Shown here: positions 51,400-60,209 of the stretch, in pieces
Layout: every line of letters starts with the position of its first letter
How positions within the stretch are numbered: the stretch's first letter is position 1
Assembly: GCA_002069765.1 (NCBI GenBank)
Contig: MWBZ01000009.1
Location: forward strand, 35,244-99,243
DNA length: 64,000 nucleotides
Direction: 5' to 3'
DNA from: a bacterium ADurb.Bin243
GTDB lineage: Bacteria; Muiribacteriota; UBA9980
Notes under the pieces: model-generated
Databases searched by the model: none
What the model was told of the DNA's origin: nothing
Seen by the model: the letters and a program-made list of their open reading frames with translations, nothing else
Made by a program: the position numbers and the translations under genes

Positions 51400-53799
51400 A
51401 TGCAAAATCCGGATAAATTCGACGATAACGCTATAGTTGAAATCAATTCGGATTATGATTTCTTTTCACGCATCACATTCGAAAGCATTTTGATCCACAA
51501 AGACGGCGTCATAATAAAAGCCAACGATAATTTCGCCAGGATGCTTGGCTACAGCTCTGTGGGCGAAATAATCGATAAAAACGCCTTTTCTTTTCTAACA
51601 CCGGAATCGGCTGAAATCTGCAAAGCTAAAATCAAAGATAATATAACTGACAGCTATGAGCTGAGGGGCGTAAAAAAAGACGGCTCAGTTATCGACATCG
51701 AGCTCAAAGTCAGGCTTGTAAGATATATGGGCGAAGTCCTGCGCGCGGTAATTATGCGCGATATCACCGAAACTAAAAAAACGCTTGCGGAATTGAAACG
51801 CTCGAAGGAAGAGGCTGAACGGGCTAATACCGTAAAGAGCGAGTTTATAGCAAACATGAGCCATGAAATCAGAACTCCCATGAACGCTATAATAGGCATG
51901 AGCGACATTCTTTCAATGTCCGGCGAGCTCGACGCCCGGACCGTTTCTAACGTGAATATCATAAAACAGGCGGCAGATTCACTTCTGATGCTTGTAAACG
52001 ATATTTTAGACATCTCAAAAATAGAATGCGGACGGCTCGAACTCGAATGCAAGGAATTTAATTTAGAGTACCTCATAGAACAGGTTCTTAGCATGTTCAA
52101 TTCGCAGTCCGCCGCAAGGGGTATCAAATTATTTTTAAACTGCGAAGCCGACATGCCTAAAACCTTAAAAGGCGATCCGGGCAGGCTGAAGCAGATACTT
52201 GTAAACCTTATAGGAAACGCGTTTAAATTCACTAAAGACGGCGAGATAATCCTTTACATAACCCGCGGAAAAACTTCAAGCGGAAAGGCCGAGTTGACTT
52301 TTTGCGTTTCCGATACCGGAATCGGGATAGAACCCGAAAAAATAGCTTATATATTCGACCGTTTCACCCAGGCGGACGGGTCGGTGACCAGAAAGTTCGG
52401 AGGCAGCGGCCTCGGGCTTGCCATCAGCAAGATGCTGGTCGATAAAATGGGCGGAAAAATATGGGTTGAAAGCGTTCCGGGGCGCGGAAGCTCTTTTTAT
52501 TTCACGGCGCAATTCGAAGTCGTCCAAGACAGAATTTTTGAGCTGAAAGCGGCCGGCGATTTCAAGGGGCATTACGCGTTGATAGTGGACGATAACGCCA
52601 CCAACCTTTTCATACTGCGTGAAATGCTTCAAAATTTCGGATTTTCAGTTATTGAAGCCTCCAACGGATTCGACGGCATAGAAAAGCTCGAAAATTTTAA
52701 GGGTAAAAATAAATTTTCGGTTATGATAATAGATTATATGATGCCCGGCATCAGCGGGGCTCAAACGGTCCGCAATATAAGGCTGAATAAAAAATATGAC
52801 GAGCTTAAAATTATTATTTTAAGCTCCAACGACGTTATCGACGAAAGAAATGAACTCGAAAATATGGGCGTATTAGTGAATTTCAAGCCTTTGACGTCTT
52901 CGACGCTATTTAATACACTCTGCGCCGCGTTCCACGACAAAATCCCTTCATTGAACCCGCCTGAAAATGAACTCGTTAACCGAGGCGAATCGCACCGCGC
53001 TTTCGGCCGTGAAAAACCTTCCTTAAAAATACTTCTCGTCGAAGACAATCCTTTAAATCAGCAGGTGGCCTTAAAACTTTTGCAGCTGAGAGGCTATTGC
53101 GTTTTTATTGCCGACAACGGCGAGGCCGCTATAGAGGCATTGAGCCGCGACCGTTTCGACCTGGTGTTAATGGACGTTCAAATGCCGGTGCTGGACGGGC
53201 TGGAAGCTGCGGCCAGAATAAGAAAAGGAAATCCGGAGCATATCCAGACGGATGTACCTATAATAGCCATGACCGCGAGCGCCATGAAAGGCGACAGGGA
53301 ACGCTGTATCGCGAGCGGAATGAACGCATATATTTCAAAACCGCTCGACTCCGAAAAATTATATGAAATGATCGAAAACTTCGGCAACGTTCAAAAAAAG
53401 GAAATACCGCAACCTTCGCCGGCGCCTGCTTTACAATGTATAAATAAGCACCTGGCTTTAAAAAGGCTGGGGCATATAGAGTCTTTATACGAAGAGGTAT
53501 GCGGGCTATTTATAGAAAGCGCCGGCCAATATATGGCTAATATGAAAACCGCTTTCAACGGCTCTAATATCGAAACCGTCGCCAGATGCGCCCACTCTCT
53601 AAAATCTCTCGCCGGAAGCGTCGGGGCCGAAACGCTTATGACGTATTGCAACGAAATAGAAAGCCTTACAAGATATAAAGAAGAATTTTTATACGAATTC
53701 GAAGCCGCCTATAATAGAGCCGAAACGGAATTAAAAACCGTAATCGATTTTCTTAAAGAAAAATCGTTTGAAAGTTCCCTGCCGTTAAGTAAAAATTAA
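51400..53799 (+). CDS. PAS-HisKA-HATPase-REC-REC-HPt hybrid histidine kinase
   Basis: Multistep phosphorelay kinase of 799 residues with no membrane helix. A PAS domain (about 20-130, ending VIMRDITETK) is followed by HisKA with FIANMSHEIRTPMN (His155) and HATPase with ILVNLIGNAFKF, DTGIGI and GGSGLGLAIS. Receiver 1 has Asp445 in IIDYMMPG. Receiver 2 has Asp592 in LMDVQMPVLDG. The HPt domain has AHSLKSLAG (His732). Receiver 1 is more diverged. The architecture is BarA-like but cytoplasmic; the ligand of the PAS domain and the final response regulator are unknown. It has its own promoter. Confidence 0.92.
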   Translation: MQNPDKFDDNAIVEINSDYDFFSRITFESILIHKDGVIIKANDNFARMLGYSSVGEIIDKNAFSFLTPESAEICKAKIKDNITDSYELRGVKKDGSVIDIELKVRLVRYMGEVLRAVIMRDITETKKTLAELKRSKEEAERANTVKSEFIANMSHEIRTPMNAIIGMSDILSMSGELDARTVSNVNIIKQAADSLLMLVNDILDISKIECGRLELECKEFNLEYLIEQVLSMFNSQSAARGIKLFLNCEADMPKTLKGDPGRLKQILVNLIGNAFKFTKDGEIILYITRGKTSSGKAELTFCVSDTGIGIEPEKIAYIFDRFTQADGSVTRKFGGSGLGLAISKMLVDKMGGKIWVESVPGRGSSFYFTAQFEVVQDRIFELKAAGDFKGHYALIVDDNATNLFILREMLQNFGFSVIEASNGFDGIEKLENFKGKNKFSVMIIDYMMPGISGAQTVRNIRLNKKYDELKIIILSSNDVIDERNELENMGVLVNFKPLTSSTLFNTLCAAFHDKIPSLNPPENELVNRGESHRAFGREKPSLKILLVEDNPLNQQVALKLLQLRGYCVFIADNGEAAIEALSRDRFDLVLMDVQMPVLDGLEAAARIRKGNPEHIQTDVPIIAMTASAMKGDRERCIASGMNAYISKPLDSEKLYEMIENFGNVQKKEIPQPSPAPALQCINKHLALKRLGHIESLYEEVCGLFIESAGQYMANMKTAFNGSNIETVARCAHSLKSLAGSVGAETLMTYCNEIESLTRYKEEFLYEFEAAYNRAETELKTVIDFLKEKSFESSLPLSKN

Positions 53800-53816
53800 A
53801 AAATGTACGGCGCGGT

Positions 53817-54692
53817 TCAATTTGTTTTATAGTATTTAGAGCTTAAAATAAGCCAGCTGCCGCTCATAATCAATAACAGCCCGTAATAAAATAAAGCGCC
53901 CAATTTTTCGCCCAGGAATACAAGCGAAAATATCGTAGCCAGCGCCGGTTTTAATAAAAAAATAACCGAAGCTGAAATAGGCGTGTATTTTTTAATGGTA
54001 TTGATAAAAGTTATATAACCGAAACCGCTCACCGCTATTCCTAAAAATAAAAGAATCATAATATACTTATATGAGGTAAAAATCTCGGAAGGCAGATACA
54101 GGCCTTTTGCGGATATTAATAGATATGCGGCGGTAACCGCAAGCCCCGCGAAAAAAGAAACTATATTAACGATAACAGGCCGGCAGTTCGCTGAAACTTT
54201 TTTATTGACTATGATATAAAAGGCGAAAAGCATCGAAGCCATAACGGCGAATAATGCTCCGTGGCTAATATGAAATCCGTGCCTGGACATAACCAGGACT
54301 ACTCCGGCGATTCCCAGGACGACGCCTGAAAAACATTTTAAATTAAACTTTTCACTTTTGCTCAGTATTGAAAAAATAAAAACGAAAAACGGGTTGGAGC
54401 AAAATATTACCGCCGCAGTCGCGGCGTTGCTGTATTTAACGGCGAGCTGGAGCGAAGACATCGCCAGGGCGATGTTAATTATTCCGAGAAAGGATAAAAT
54501 TTTAAAATCCGAATATGAAATTTTTTTTATATCGGAAAGGATATTTTTATGATAAGCGAAAGCTATCATAGTTAAAAGGCCCAGAAGAAACCTGTAGAAG
54601 GTAAGTACAACCGGGTCTAAAAAAAACATCAAAGGTTTTGAACTTACCTCTAACAAACTGAACAGGATTAGTGTTATACTAAAGTTAAGCAT
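53817..54692 (-). CDS. EamA/DMT-family transporter
   Basis: A 291-residue protein with ten predicted membrane helices and the two-fold EamA repeat: FYRFLLGLLTMIAFAYHK with AMSSLQLAVKYSNAATAAVI in the first half, and the corresponding SGFGYITFINTIKKYTPISASVIFLLKPALATIFSL in the second. Members export or import small metabolites; the substrate is not predictable. It converges with the hybrid kinase (17 bases between stops) and has its own promoter at 54731-54759. Confidence 0.88.
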   Translation of the reverse strand: MLNFSITLILFSLLEVSSKPLMFFLDPVVLTFYRFLLGLLTMIAFAYHKNILSDIKKISYSDFKILSFLGIINIALAMSSLQLAVKYSNAATAAVIFCSNPFFVFIFSILSKSEKFNLKCFSGVVLGIAGVVLVMSRHGFHISHGALFAVMASMLFAFYIIVNKKVSANCRPVIVNIVSFFAGLAVTAAYLLISAKGLYLPSEIFTSYKYIMILLFLGIAVSGFGYITFINTIKKYTPISASVIFLLKPALATIFSLVFLGEKLGALFYYGLLLIMSGSWLILSSKYYKTN

Positions 54693-54730
54693 ATGATTTG
54701 CGCTCTTTCTATTTTTATGATTGAAATAAA

Positions 54731-54759
54731 AGTATAACAGAATAAGGGTAAAAATTCAA
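54731..54759 (-). promoter_or_regulatory. Minus-strand promoter TTGAAT-N17-TATACT
   Basis: On the minus strand TTGAAT (54759-54754), 17 bases, TATACT (54736-54731), 38 bases before the EamA ATG. It stands back to back with the plus-strand promoter at 54777. Confidence 0.65.
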
Positions 54760-54776
54760 CTTACGGATATTTTAAA

Positions 54777-54805
54777 TTGACTTTTAAGTCAGTTTTTGAT
54801 AAAAT
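54777..54805 (+). promoter_or_regulatory. Promoter TTGACT-N17-TAAAAT
   Basis: TTGACT (54777-54782), 17 bases, TAAAAT (54800-54805). The leader to the ATG at 54894 is about 80 bases, and the ribosome-binding site is very strong (GGGGGAG), suggesting high expression. Confidence 0.7.
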
Positions 54806-54893
54806 CGCCTTATATTTTTTTGCACATTGGCTTATCTCAACGGAGTGATATATCCACACGGAGGTTATCTATTAAATCAAGGGGGAGTGGATA

Positions 54894-56198
54894 ATGTCAC
54901 AAAATCAATCAGGTCAGAAAACCATCGGGAGTACGTTCGAAAAAAAGGCCGCTAATATCGAGGTCAATACGGCCGGCCGCAAAATTACCAGCCATACCGT
55001 CGATACGAATCACCCGGTTTACAAAACTAAAATCTTAGTCGTAAACCCCATTCATACCGAAACGGATTATATGGATGCGGCAAAAACAAAAATTTCAAAA
55101 ATCACCGAAATTCTTCCTCTCAGCATTCCCCGCTCTATCGTAGCGATACTTTTCACGCTGATCGTAATTCCCGTAATCTTTTCACCCGGTATCTTCATGC
55201 CTGATTTTCTCGCCGCGGCAGGCGGCGGAGCGTCGGTAACCCAGTTCAGGTTCCCCGAAGCCGTATTCAAAAATTTGAATTTCGATAACCGCGACATTTT
55301 AAAGTCGCAGATCGATCATTTAATTTCGAGCTACAACAAACGCCTTAAACACTATTGCCCCGAATCCGAAATATCCAAATTGATAGCTTCGAGAATCATA
55401 ACCGCCGAGTATATCTGGATGAACGCTACCGACGATCTTTTTCTCGATTATATGATGGCCCAGATCGCAAGCGTAAAAATCAAACCCTACTTCAGCTATG
55501 CTCGCGACCGCAGAACGCCAAGCCGCGTGGCTTCGCTCGGAAGATGGGCCTCTGAAACCGAACGCATCGATTACGAAAGAAAACTCGCCGAATTCATGCA
55601 AAAATATCCCGACGTTTATGAAAAAGCTAATTTCGACCGTCTCGAAAAAATCAACGACCTCATAACCGAAGCCGTTATGACGCATACCTATATCGTAAAC
55701 GAAACCAAAACGGTAGTTATCGAAACCGAGAAAAAACCCGTTAAAAAAGTTAAAAAATACCGCCGCAAAGCTAAAGCTAAAAAGAGCGAACCTAAAAAAG
55801 AAACCGGCGCCTCGAAAACCGAAGAAAAGGCCGCGGCTCCTAAAGAAGAAAAACCCGTAGAACAGCCTGCTGCTGCAGCAGAACCTGCGCCCGCTCCTGC
55901 CCCCGAACCCGCGGTAACTCCCGCTCCTGCACCTGCTCCCGCTGCCGAACCGGAAAAACCAAAAGAAGAACCTAAAAATAAATCAAAGGCTAAACCTAAG
56001 CAGGACAAAAAAGCCGGCCGCGCCGACAGCAAAGCGACACCCGCACCTGCGCCTGAACCGGCACCCGCTCCGGCCGCCGCTGAAGCTCTGCCCGCACCGG
56101 CCCCTGACGCTCAGCCGCCGGCAGACCCCAACGCCATGACGCCGCCGCCCGCTCCTGAAGCGGTTCCCGAACAGCCTGCGGCTCCTTCAGGCAATTAA
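54894..56198 (+). CDS. Membrane protein with TonB/TolA-like Lys/Pro/Ala tail
   Basis: Not a recognised family. The 434 residues contain a cytoplasmic N-terminus (1-78), one membrane helix (about 80-105, SIVAILFTLIVIPVIFSPGIF) and a helical domain with conserved-looking aromatic and charged residues (about 115-275). From about 285 to the end runs a low-complexity tail, first Lys-rich and then repeats of Ala-Pro and Glu-Pro. Such tails span the periplasm in TonB and TolA or bind the wall; no TonB C-terminal domain follows, so energy coupling is not supported. It has a strong promoter and ribosome-binding site and its own terminator. Confidence 0.7.
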   Translation: MSQNQSGQKTIGSTFEKKAANIEVNTAGRKITSHTVDTNHPVYKTKILVVNPIHTETDYMDAAKTKISKITEILPLSIPRSIVAILFTLIVIPVIFSPGIFMPDFLAAAGGGASVTQFRFPEAVFKNLNFDNRDILKSQIDHLISSYNKRLKHYCPESEISKLIASRIITAEYIWMNATDDLFLDYMMAQIASVKIKPYFSYARDRRTPSRVASLGRWASETERIDYERKLAEFMQKYPDVYEKANFDRLEKINDLITEAVMTHTYIVNETKTVVIETEKKPVKKVKKYRRKAKAKKSEPKKETGASKTEEKAAAPKEEKPVEQPAAAAEPAPAPAPEPAVTPAPAPAPAAEPEKPKEEPKNKSKAKPKQDKKAGRADSKATPAPAPEPAPAPAAAEALPAPAPDAQPPADPNAMTPPPAPEAVPEQPAAPSGN

Positions 56199-56244
56199 TA
56201 GCTTAAAAAAATAATTTAAAGTAAAACGGCATATAAAAATTAAA

Positions 56245-56272
56245 GGGACTTCAAACAGAAGTCCCTTTTTTT
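56245..56272 (+). terminator. Rho-independent terminator
   Basis: GGGACTTC (56245-56252) pairs perfectly with GAAGTCCC (56258-56265) around a five-base loop, followed by seven T (56266-56272); flanking A3/T3 extend the stem. It ends the Pro/Ala/Lys-tail gene. Confidence 0.92.
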
Positions 56273-56284
56273 ATGCGCCGCTTA

Positions 56285-56313
56285 TTGAATTTTTGTTCAT
56301 AATCTGATAAAAT
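56285..56313 (+). promoter_or_regulatory. Promoter TTGAAT-N17-TAAAAT with extended -10
   Basis: TTGAAT (56285-56290), 17 bases, TAAAAT (56308-56313) preceded by TGA. It lies just after the terminator and drives the DUF1844 and DUF362 genes. Confidence 0.65.
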
Positions 56314-56389
56314 AATAAACTATAAAGAAGCGGCAGCAAAGCTATCGTTTTAAACGCTTCTATAATAAAATAGAGAGGTGTTTTTACTA

Positions 56390-56725
56390 ATGTCCGAAAC
56401 CACTAACAACGCTAATGCCAATCAGCAGGAACAAAACGCGGAACAAACCATGGCGCAGTTCGACGCTTATTCAATAGCCCTTTCTTTTACTATGATGCTC
56501 GGCCAGAAAGCCTGGATATGCCTCGGAAAAATAGCCGCAGACCCTAAAGCCGGCGAAATTAAAATCGACCTTCCGCAGGCGCAGTTTTCGATAGACTGCA
56601 TGGCCGCGGTTCTTGAAAAACTCAAAGGCCATATCGGCGACAGGGAAGCTTCGGAAATACAGAACATGATAACCAACCTGAGGCTCAATTACGTGAGCGT
56701 CATTAAAGAACCGGCGAAAAATTAA
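56390..56725 (+). CDS. DUF1844-family protein
   Basis: A 111-residue protein with the DUF1844 pattern: SIALSFTMMLGQKAWICLGKI, DLPQAQFSIDCMAAVLEKLKG and an end like LRLNYVSV. Members are small helical proteins of unknown function widespread in diderm phyla. The ATG at 56390 was preferred to the in-frame GTG at 56378 because AGAGAGG overlaps the latter. Its stop directly abuts the DUF362 start, so the two are probably coupled. Confidence 0.85.
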   Translation: MSETTNNANANQQEQNAEQTMAQFDAYSIALSFTMMLGQKAWICLGKIAADPKAGEIKIDLPQAQFSIDCMAAVLEKLKGHIGDREASEIQNMITNLRLNYVSVIKEPAKN

Positions 56726-57874
56726 ATGCAGAAAGTCGCGCTGGTCAAAACAAAAACATACGACAGAAACGAAATTTATAACAATATCGTTAAAATATTC
56801 GGATATTTCGGCGGCGCGGAAAAATTTTTCAGCCGCGGAGAAAAAGTCCTGCTCAAGCCGAACCTTCTTTTTGCCAGAAGATCGGGCGAGCACGTGACGA
56901 CGCATCCGGAAATAGTGCACGCAATGTGCCGCATTTTAAAAGATATCGGCTGTAAAATTGTCATAGGCGACAGCCCCGGATTTTCGAGCGCTATTGCGGT
57001 GGCCAAAAAATGCGGAATTTACGACAGCGTTAAAAATTTCGGCGCCGGGTTCGTTAATTTTGAAAAAAGCGCGGAAATAAAGATAAATTCAGAAGAGCGA
57101 ATATTTAAAAAATTCGAGGTGGCCCGGGAAATAATAGAAGCCGATAAAGTGGTCAATCTCGCCAAGTTAAAATCCCACGGCCAGATGCTTCTTACTATGA
57201 GCGTCAAAAACACTTTCGGCGCCGTGGTAGGCCTTTTGAAGCCGCAATGGCATTTCAAGGCCGGCGTCGACGCGGAATTCTTCGCGAGAATGCTTATAGA
57301 ACTCAATCTCGCCATCGCTCCCGCGTTCAATATACTCGACGGGGTCTATGGCATGCAGGGAAACGGGCCGGCTAACGGCGAAGCGCGCGAATTAAACATT
57401 CTTGCCGGTTCCGTAAGCTCCGTGGCGCTCGATACCGTGGCGGCCGAACTTATAAAAGTATCGCAGGACGCTTTTTACACCGGGCGGGTGGCGCGTAAAA
57501 TGAAACTGGACGGCGCTTTTATCGATGATATAGAAATCGCCGGAAATAAAAAAGAAGATTTTAATATATCAGGTTTTAAACTTCCGCAAATGATAGATCT
57601 TCAGTGGCCGGTTTTAAAGTCCATCAGGCGAGTTCTGCGCGGGTTCAGCCTTCCCGAGCCATTGTATGATATCAAAAAGTGCAGGTTCTGTAAAATATGT
57701 TTCGAAGTATGCCCCGCTAAAGCTATCGATTTGAAAACCGGAGAATATATTAAATTCGATTTAAAAAAATGCATAAGGTGCTTCTGCTGTCAGGAGTTAT
57801 GCCCTTTCGGCGCCATAACCGTCAAAGAAAGCGTTTTCGATAAATTTCGTAAAATATTCAACAATTACAAATAA
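56726..57874 (+). CDS. DUF362 domain protein with C-terminal 2[4Fe-4S] ferredoxin
   Basis: The 382 residues have a DUF362 domain (about 1-305): VLLKPNLLFARR, HPEIVHAM, GDSPGF, KLKSHGQMLLTMSVKNTFGAV and LNILDGVYGMQGNGPA. A bacterial ferredoxin fold follows with two cluster motifs: CRFCKICFEVCP near 318 and CIRCFCCQELCP near 349. DUF362 proteins are thought to be iron-sulphur oxidoreductases; the substrate is unknown. The gene starts at the base after DUF1844 ends. No signal peptide is seen, so it is cytoplasmic. Confidence 0.9.
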   Translation: MQKVALVKTKTYDRNEIYNNIVKIFGYFGGAEKFFSRGEKVLLKPNLLFARRSGEHVTTHPEIVHAMCRILKDIGCKIVIGDSPGFSSAIAVAKKCGIYDSVKNFGAGFVNFEKSAEIKINSEERIFKKFEVAREIIEADKVVNLAKLKSHGQMLLTMSVKNTFGAVVGLLKPQWHFKAGVDAEFFARMLIELNLAIAPAFNILDGVYGMQGNGPANGEARELNILAGSVSSVALDTVAAELIKVSQDAFYTGRVARKMKLDGAFIDDIEIAGNKKEDFNISGFKLPQMIDLQWPVLKSIRRVLRGFSLPEPLYDIKKCRFCKICFEVCPAKAIDLKTGEYIKFDLKKCIRCFCCQELCPFGAITVKESVFDKFRKIFNNYK

Positions 57875-57902
57875 CATGCTTTTCAGCGAAACGAGGTCTT
57901 TT

Positions 57903-58730
57903 ATGAAATTTTTAAAATCCATTTCAATATTGGTTTCAGCCTTATCGTGCCTTTTGTTCGTCGCCGGCGGGCCAGCCATGGCGGCCGAAAACCGCGTTCC
58001 CGCCTACGGCATGAACGACGAGGCCGCCTGCGGCGATTACGTTTATAAAATAATCAACTGCGCTCTCAGTAAGCAGGAAGCGAAGACCGACAATTTTTTC
58101 ATAAGCCTTTCGGCCAGAAATACGGGGCCGGAATCGGGGCCTTTTCCGCCGATCGCGCTGGTAAATATAAAATCGAAAAAAGAGGTTAAACCCGCCGAAA
58201 AACTTCCTTCGCTGGACGCCGGAGCGGCTCTGGTTTTAAACCTGAACTTCGCGGTAGAAAAGAACAGCGATTATATACTTAAAGTGAGCGGCGACGCCGA
58301 AGGGTATTTGAGCGCTACGGTAGATCTCAACGCCGAAGTATCCGACCTTAAAAACGAACTCATCAAGGCCGCATCGGAAGGCGACGCAAAAAAAATCAGG
58401 GAGCTTCTTAAAAAAGGCGCGAACGCCAATACCGTCAACGAAAAAAAGGAGACTGTGCTCATGCTCGCGGCAGGAAGCGGAAGCTGTGAATCGGTGAAAG
58501 CCCTTCTGGATAAAGGGGCCAATATAAAAACTTCCAACCTCAACGACGAACACGCGCTTTATTACGCCATTGAATCCGGCGATTATGACACCGTAAAACT
58601 TCTTCTGGAAAAGGGCGCCAACACTTACTATACCAATTACAGGGGAAAAACGCCTTTAATAGCCGCAAAGGCCAAAGGCGACGAAAAAATATACGAGCTT
58701 GTCAGAAAATACTGCGACAAAGGCTTTTAA
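57903..58730 (+). CDS. Secreted ankyrin-repeat protein
   Basis: The 275 residues start with a signal peptide (hydrophobic about 6-22, cleavage near AMA-A). A beta-rich domain (about 40-145, VYKIINCALSKQEAKTD onward) is followed by three to four ankyrin repeats (about 150-275): LIKAASEGDAKKIRELLKKG, LMLAAGSGSCESVKALLDKG, LYYAIESGDYDTVKLLLEKG and LIAAKAKGD. A periplasmic protein-binding role is expected. ATG 57903 has GAGG six bases upstream and gives a clean signal peptide, while the in-frame ATG at 57876 does not. Confidence 0.85.
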   Translation: MKFLKSISILVSALSCLLFVAGGPAMAAENRVPAYGMNDEAACGDYVYKIINCALSKQEAKTDNFFISLSARNTGPESGPFPPIALVNIKSKKEVKPAEKLPSLDAGAALVLNLNFAVEKNSDYILKVSGDAEGYLSATVDLNAEVSDLKNELIKAASEGDAKKIRELLKKGANANTVNEKKETVLMLAAGSGSCESVKALLDKGANIKTSNLNDEHALYYAIESGDYDTVKLLLEKGANTYYTNYRGKTPLIAAKAKGDEKIYELVRKYCDKGF

Positions 58731-58744
58731 TAAGAGGTTATAAA

Positions 58745-59989
58745 ATGAGCACAGAAAAAAAAACGGGAGTTAAAAAAAATACAGGCCTGTATAAACTCGC
58801 GGCAGCGCATATAGATTCCGCGGCCGAAACTATATTGAATTTCAGGCGCCATCTGCACGCCAACCCTGAGCTTTCCGAAGAAGAGGCCGAAACTAAAAAC
58901 TATATAATCGCGAATATAGCTAAAAAAGAATATATTAAACTTTCAGAATTCGAAGACACTTTCGGGTTCTGGGTCGATGTAATATTTAAAAACGACGGTT
59001 ACGCTTCGGGCGCCGCTGTCCTTCGCGCCGATATGGACGCGCTGCCGGTGATCGAAGAAACGGGCCTCGATTTCCGCTCTAAAATAACCGCTAAAATGCA
59101 TGCCTGCGGCCATGACGTTCATATGACCGCTTTATACGGCGCTTTATGCGCCGTTATAGATAATTACGACGCTTTTAAAAATTCCATAAATCTTAGCGCA
59201 CTGCGATTCGTTTTTCAGGCGGCCGAAGAAAAATCCCCCGGCGGCGCATCGATACTTGTAAAACACGGCGTTATGCAAAACGTAAAAATGGCGTTCGGCC
59301 TTCATGTAATGCCGAACCTTCCGTCCGGCGCCGCCGCTTTGATGGAAGGCCCGGTAATGGCCGCGGTGGACGAATTCGAGCTGGAAATTTCCGGCCGCGG
59401 CGGGCATGGGGCGAAACCCGACGAAGCGGACGACCTTATTCTTCAGGCGTCTGAATTAATTTCCGGCGTTCAGAAAATAATTTCACGCAAAACCAGCCCT
59501 TTTATTCCGGCCGTAATAAGCTTCTGCACGTTCCATGCCGGAAGCGCAAGAAATATCCTTCCGGCGCGCGTGAATCTTTCCGGCACCATCAGAAGCCTCG
59601 ATCCCGTCACCCGAGAAGCCCTGAAAGTAAAGCTGGAACACGCCATAAAATCGAGCTGCGCCGAATTCGGCACCGAATATAACCTCAGGCTGATAAACGG
59701 ATATCCGGTTACCATAAACGATAAAAAAGCCGTGGAAGTTTTCTTTCCCGCCTGCGAAATCGTCCTTGGAAAAGGCAGCGTTTTAAGAGAATCCGACCGC
59801 TCTATGGGAAGCGAAGATTTTTCTTACTACGCCCAAAAGGCGCCGTCGGCTTTCGTTTTCTTCGGCTGCGGCGAAAAAGATCCGGCGCTCGATTATCCGC
59901 TGCATCACCCGCGCTTCAACGTTAAAGACGCCGATATAATCAACGCCGCAAAAATATTCGCGGCGCTTTGCGCGGAATTTTGCGGTTAG
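58745..59989 (+). CDS. M20-family amidohydrolase/aminoacylase
   Basis: A zinc-dependent metallopeptidase-like enzyme of 414 residues, family of IAA-amino acid hydrolase, hippurate hydrolase and N-acetyl-diaminopimelate deacetylase. It shows FRRHLHANPELSEEE, LRADMDALPV, MHACGHDVH with metal ligands, QAAEEKSPGGA with catalytic Glu-Glu, FGLHVMPNLPSG and a late MGSEDFSYYAQ. No signal peptide is visible, so cytoplasmic hydrolysis of N-acyl amino acids is expected; the precise substrate cannot be told. AAGAGG precedes the ATG. Confidence 0.93.
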   Translation: MSTEKKTGVKKNTGLYKLAAAHIDSAAETILNFRRHLHANPELSEEEAETKNYIIANIAKKEYIKLSEFEDTFGFWVDVIFKNDGYASGAAVLRADMDALPVIEETGLDFRSKITAKMHACGHDVHMTALYGALCAVIDNYDAFKNSINLSALRFVFQAAEEKSPGGASILVKHGVMQNVKMAFGLHVMPNLPSGAAALMEGPVMAAVDEFELEISGRGGHGAKPDEADDLILQASELISGVQKIISRKTSPFIPAVISFCTFHAGSARNILPARVNLSGTIRSLDPVTREALKVKLEHAIKSSCAEFGTEYNLRLINGYPVTINDKKAVEVFFPACEIVLGKGSVLRESDRSMGSEDFSYYAQKAPSAFVFFGCGEKDPALDYPLHHPRFNVKDADIINAAKIFAALCAEFCG

Positions 59990-60098
59990 AAATAATCAGT
60001 AAAAAAGCTAAACTCTTTTTTTGGGAAGGCGAGGCTTCACAGCCTCAGCCTGTATTACACGCTTATAATGAAAAAGAAAAAATAAATAATAGCGAGTA

Positions 60099-60127
60099 TT
60101 GAGTAATCGGTTAAAATGTGTTAAAAT
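60099..60127 (+). promoter_or_regulatory. Promoter TTGAGT-N17-TAAAAT with extended -10
   Basis: TTGAGT (60099-60104), 17 bases, TAAAAT (60122-60127) preceded by TGT. The adenosine deaminase ATG is at 60210. Just upstream (60023-60050) a short hairpin GAGGCT-TCAC-AGCCTC without T-tract shares the core GGGAAGGCGAGG with 39846-39857. Confidence 0.55.
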
Positions 60128-60209
60128 ATATAACTTAATCAAACGCCGCTAACGCGGTTAATGTATCGTTAAATAAAGATAAAAGATAAAATACGAAAGG
60201 CGGTATGGT

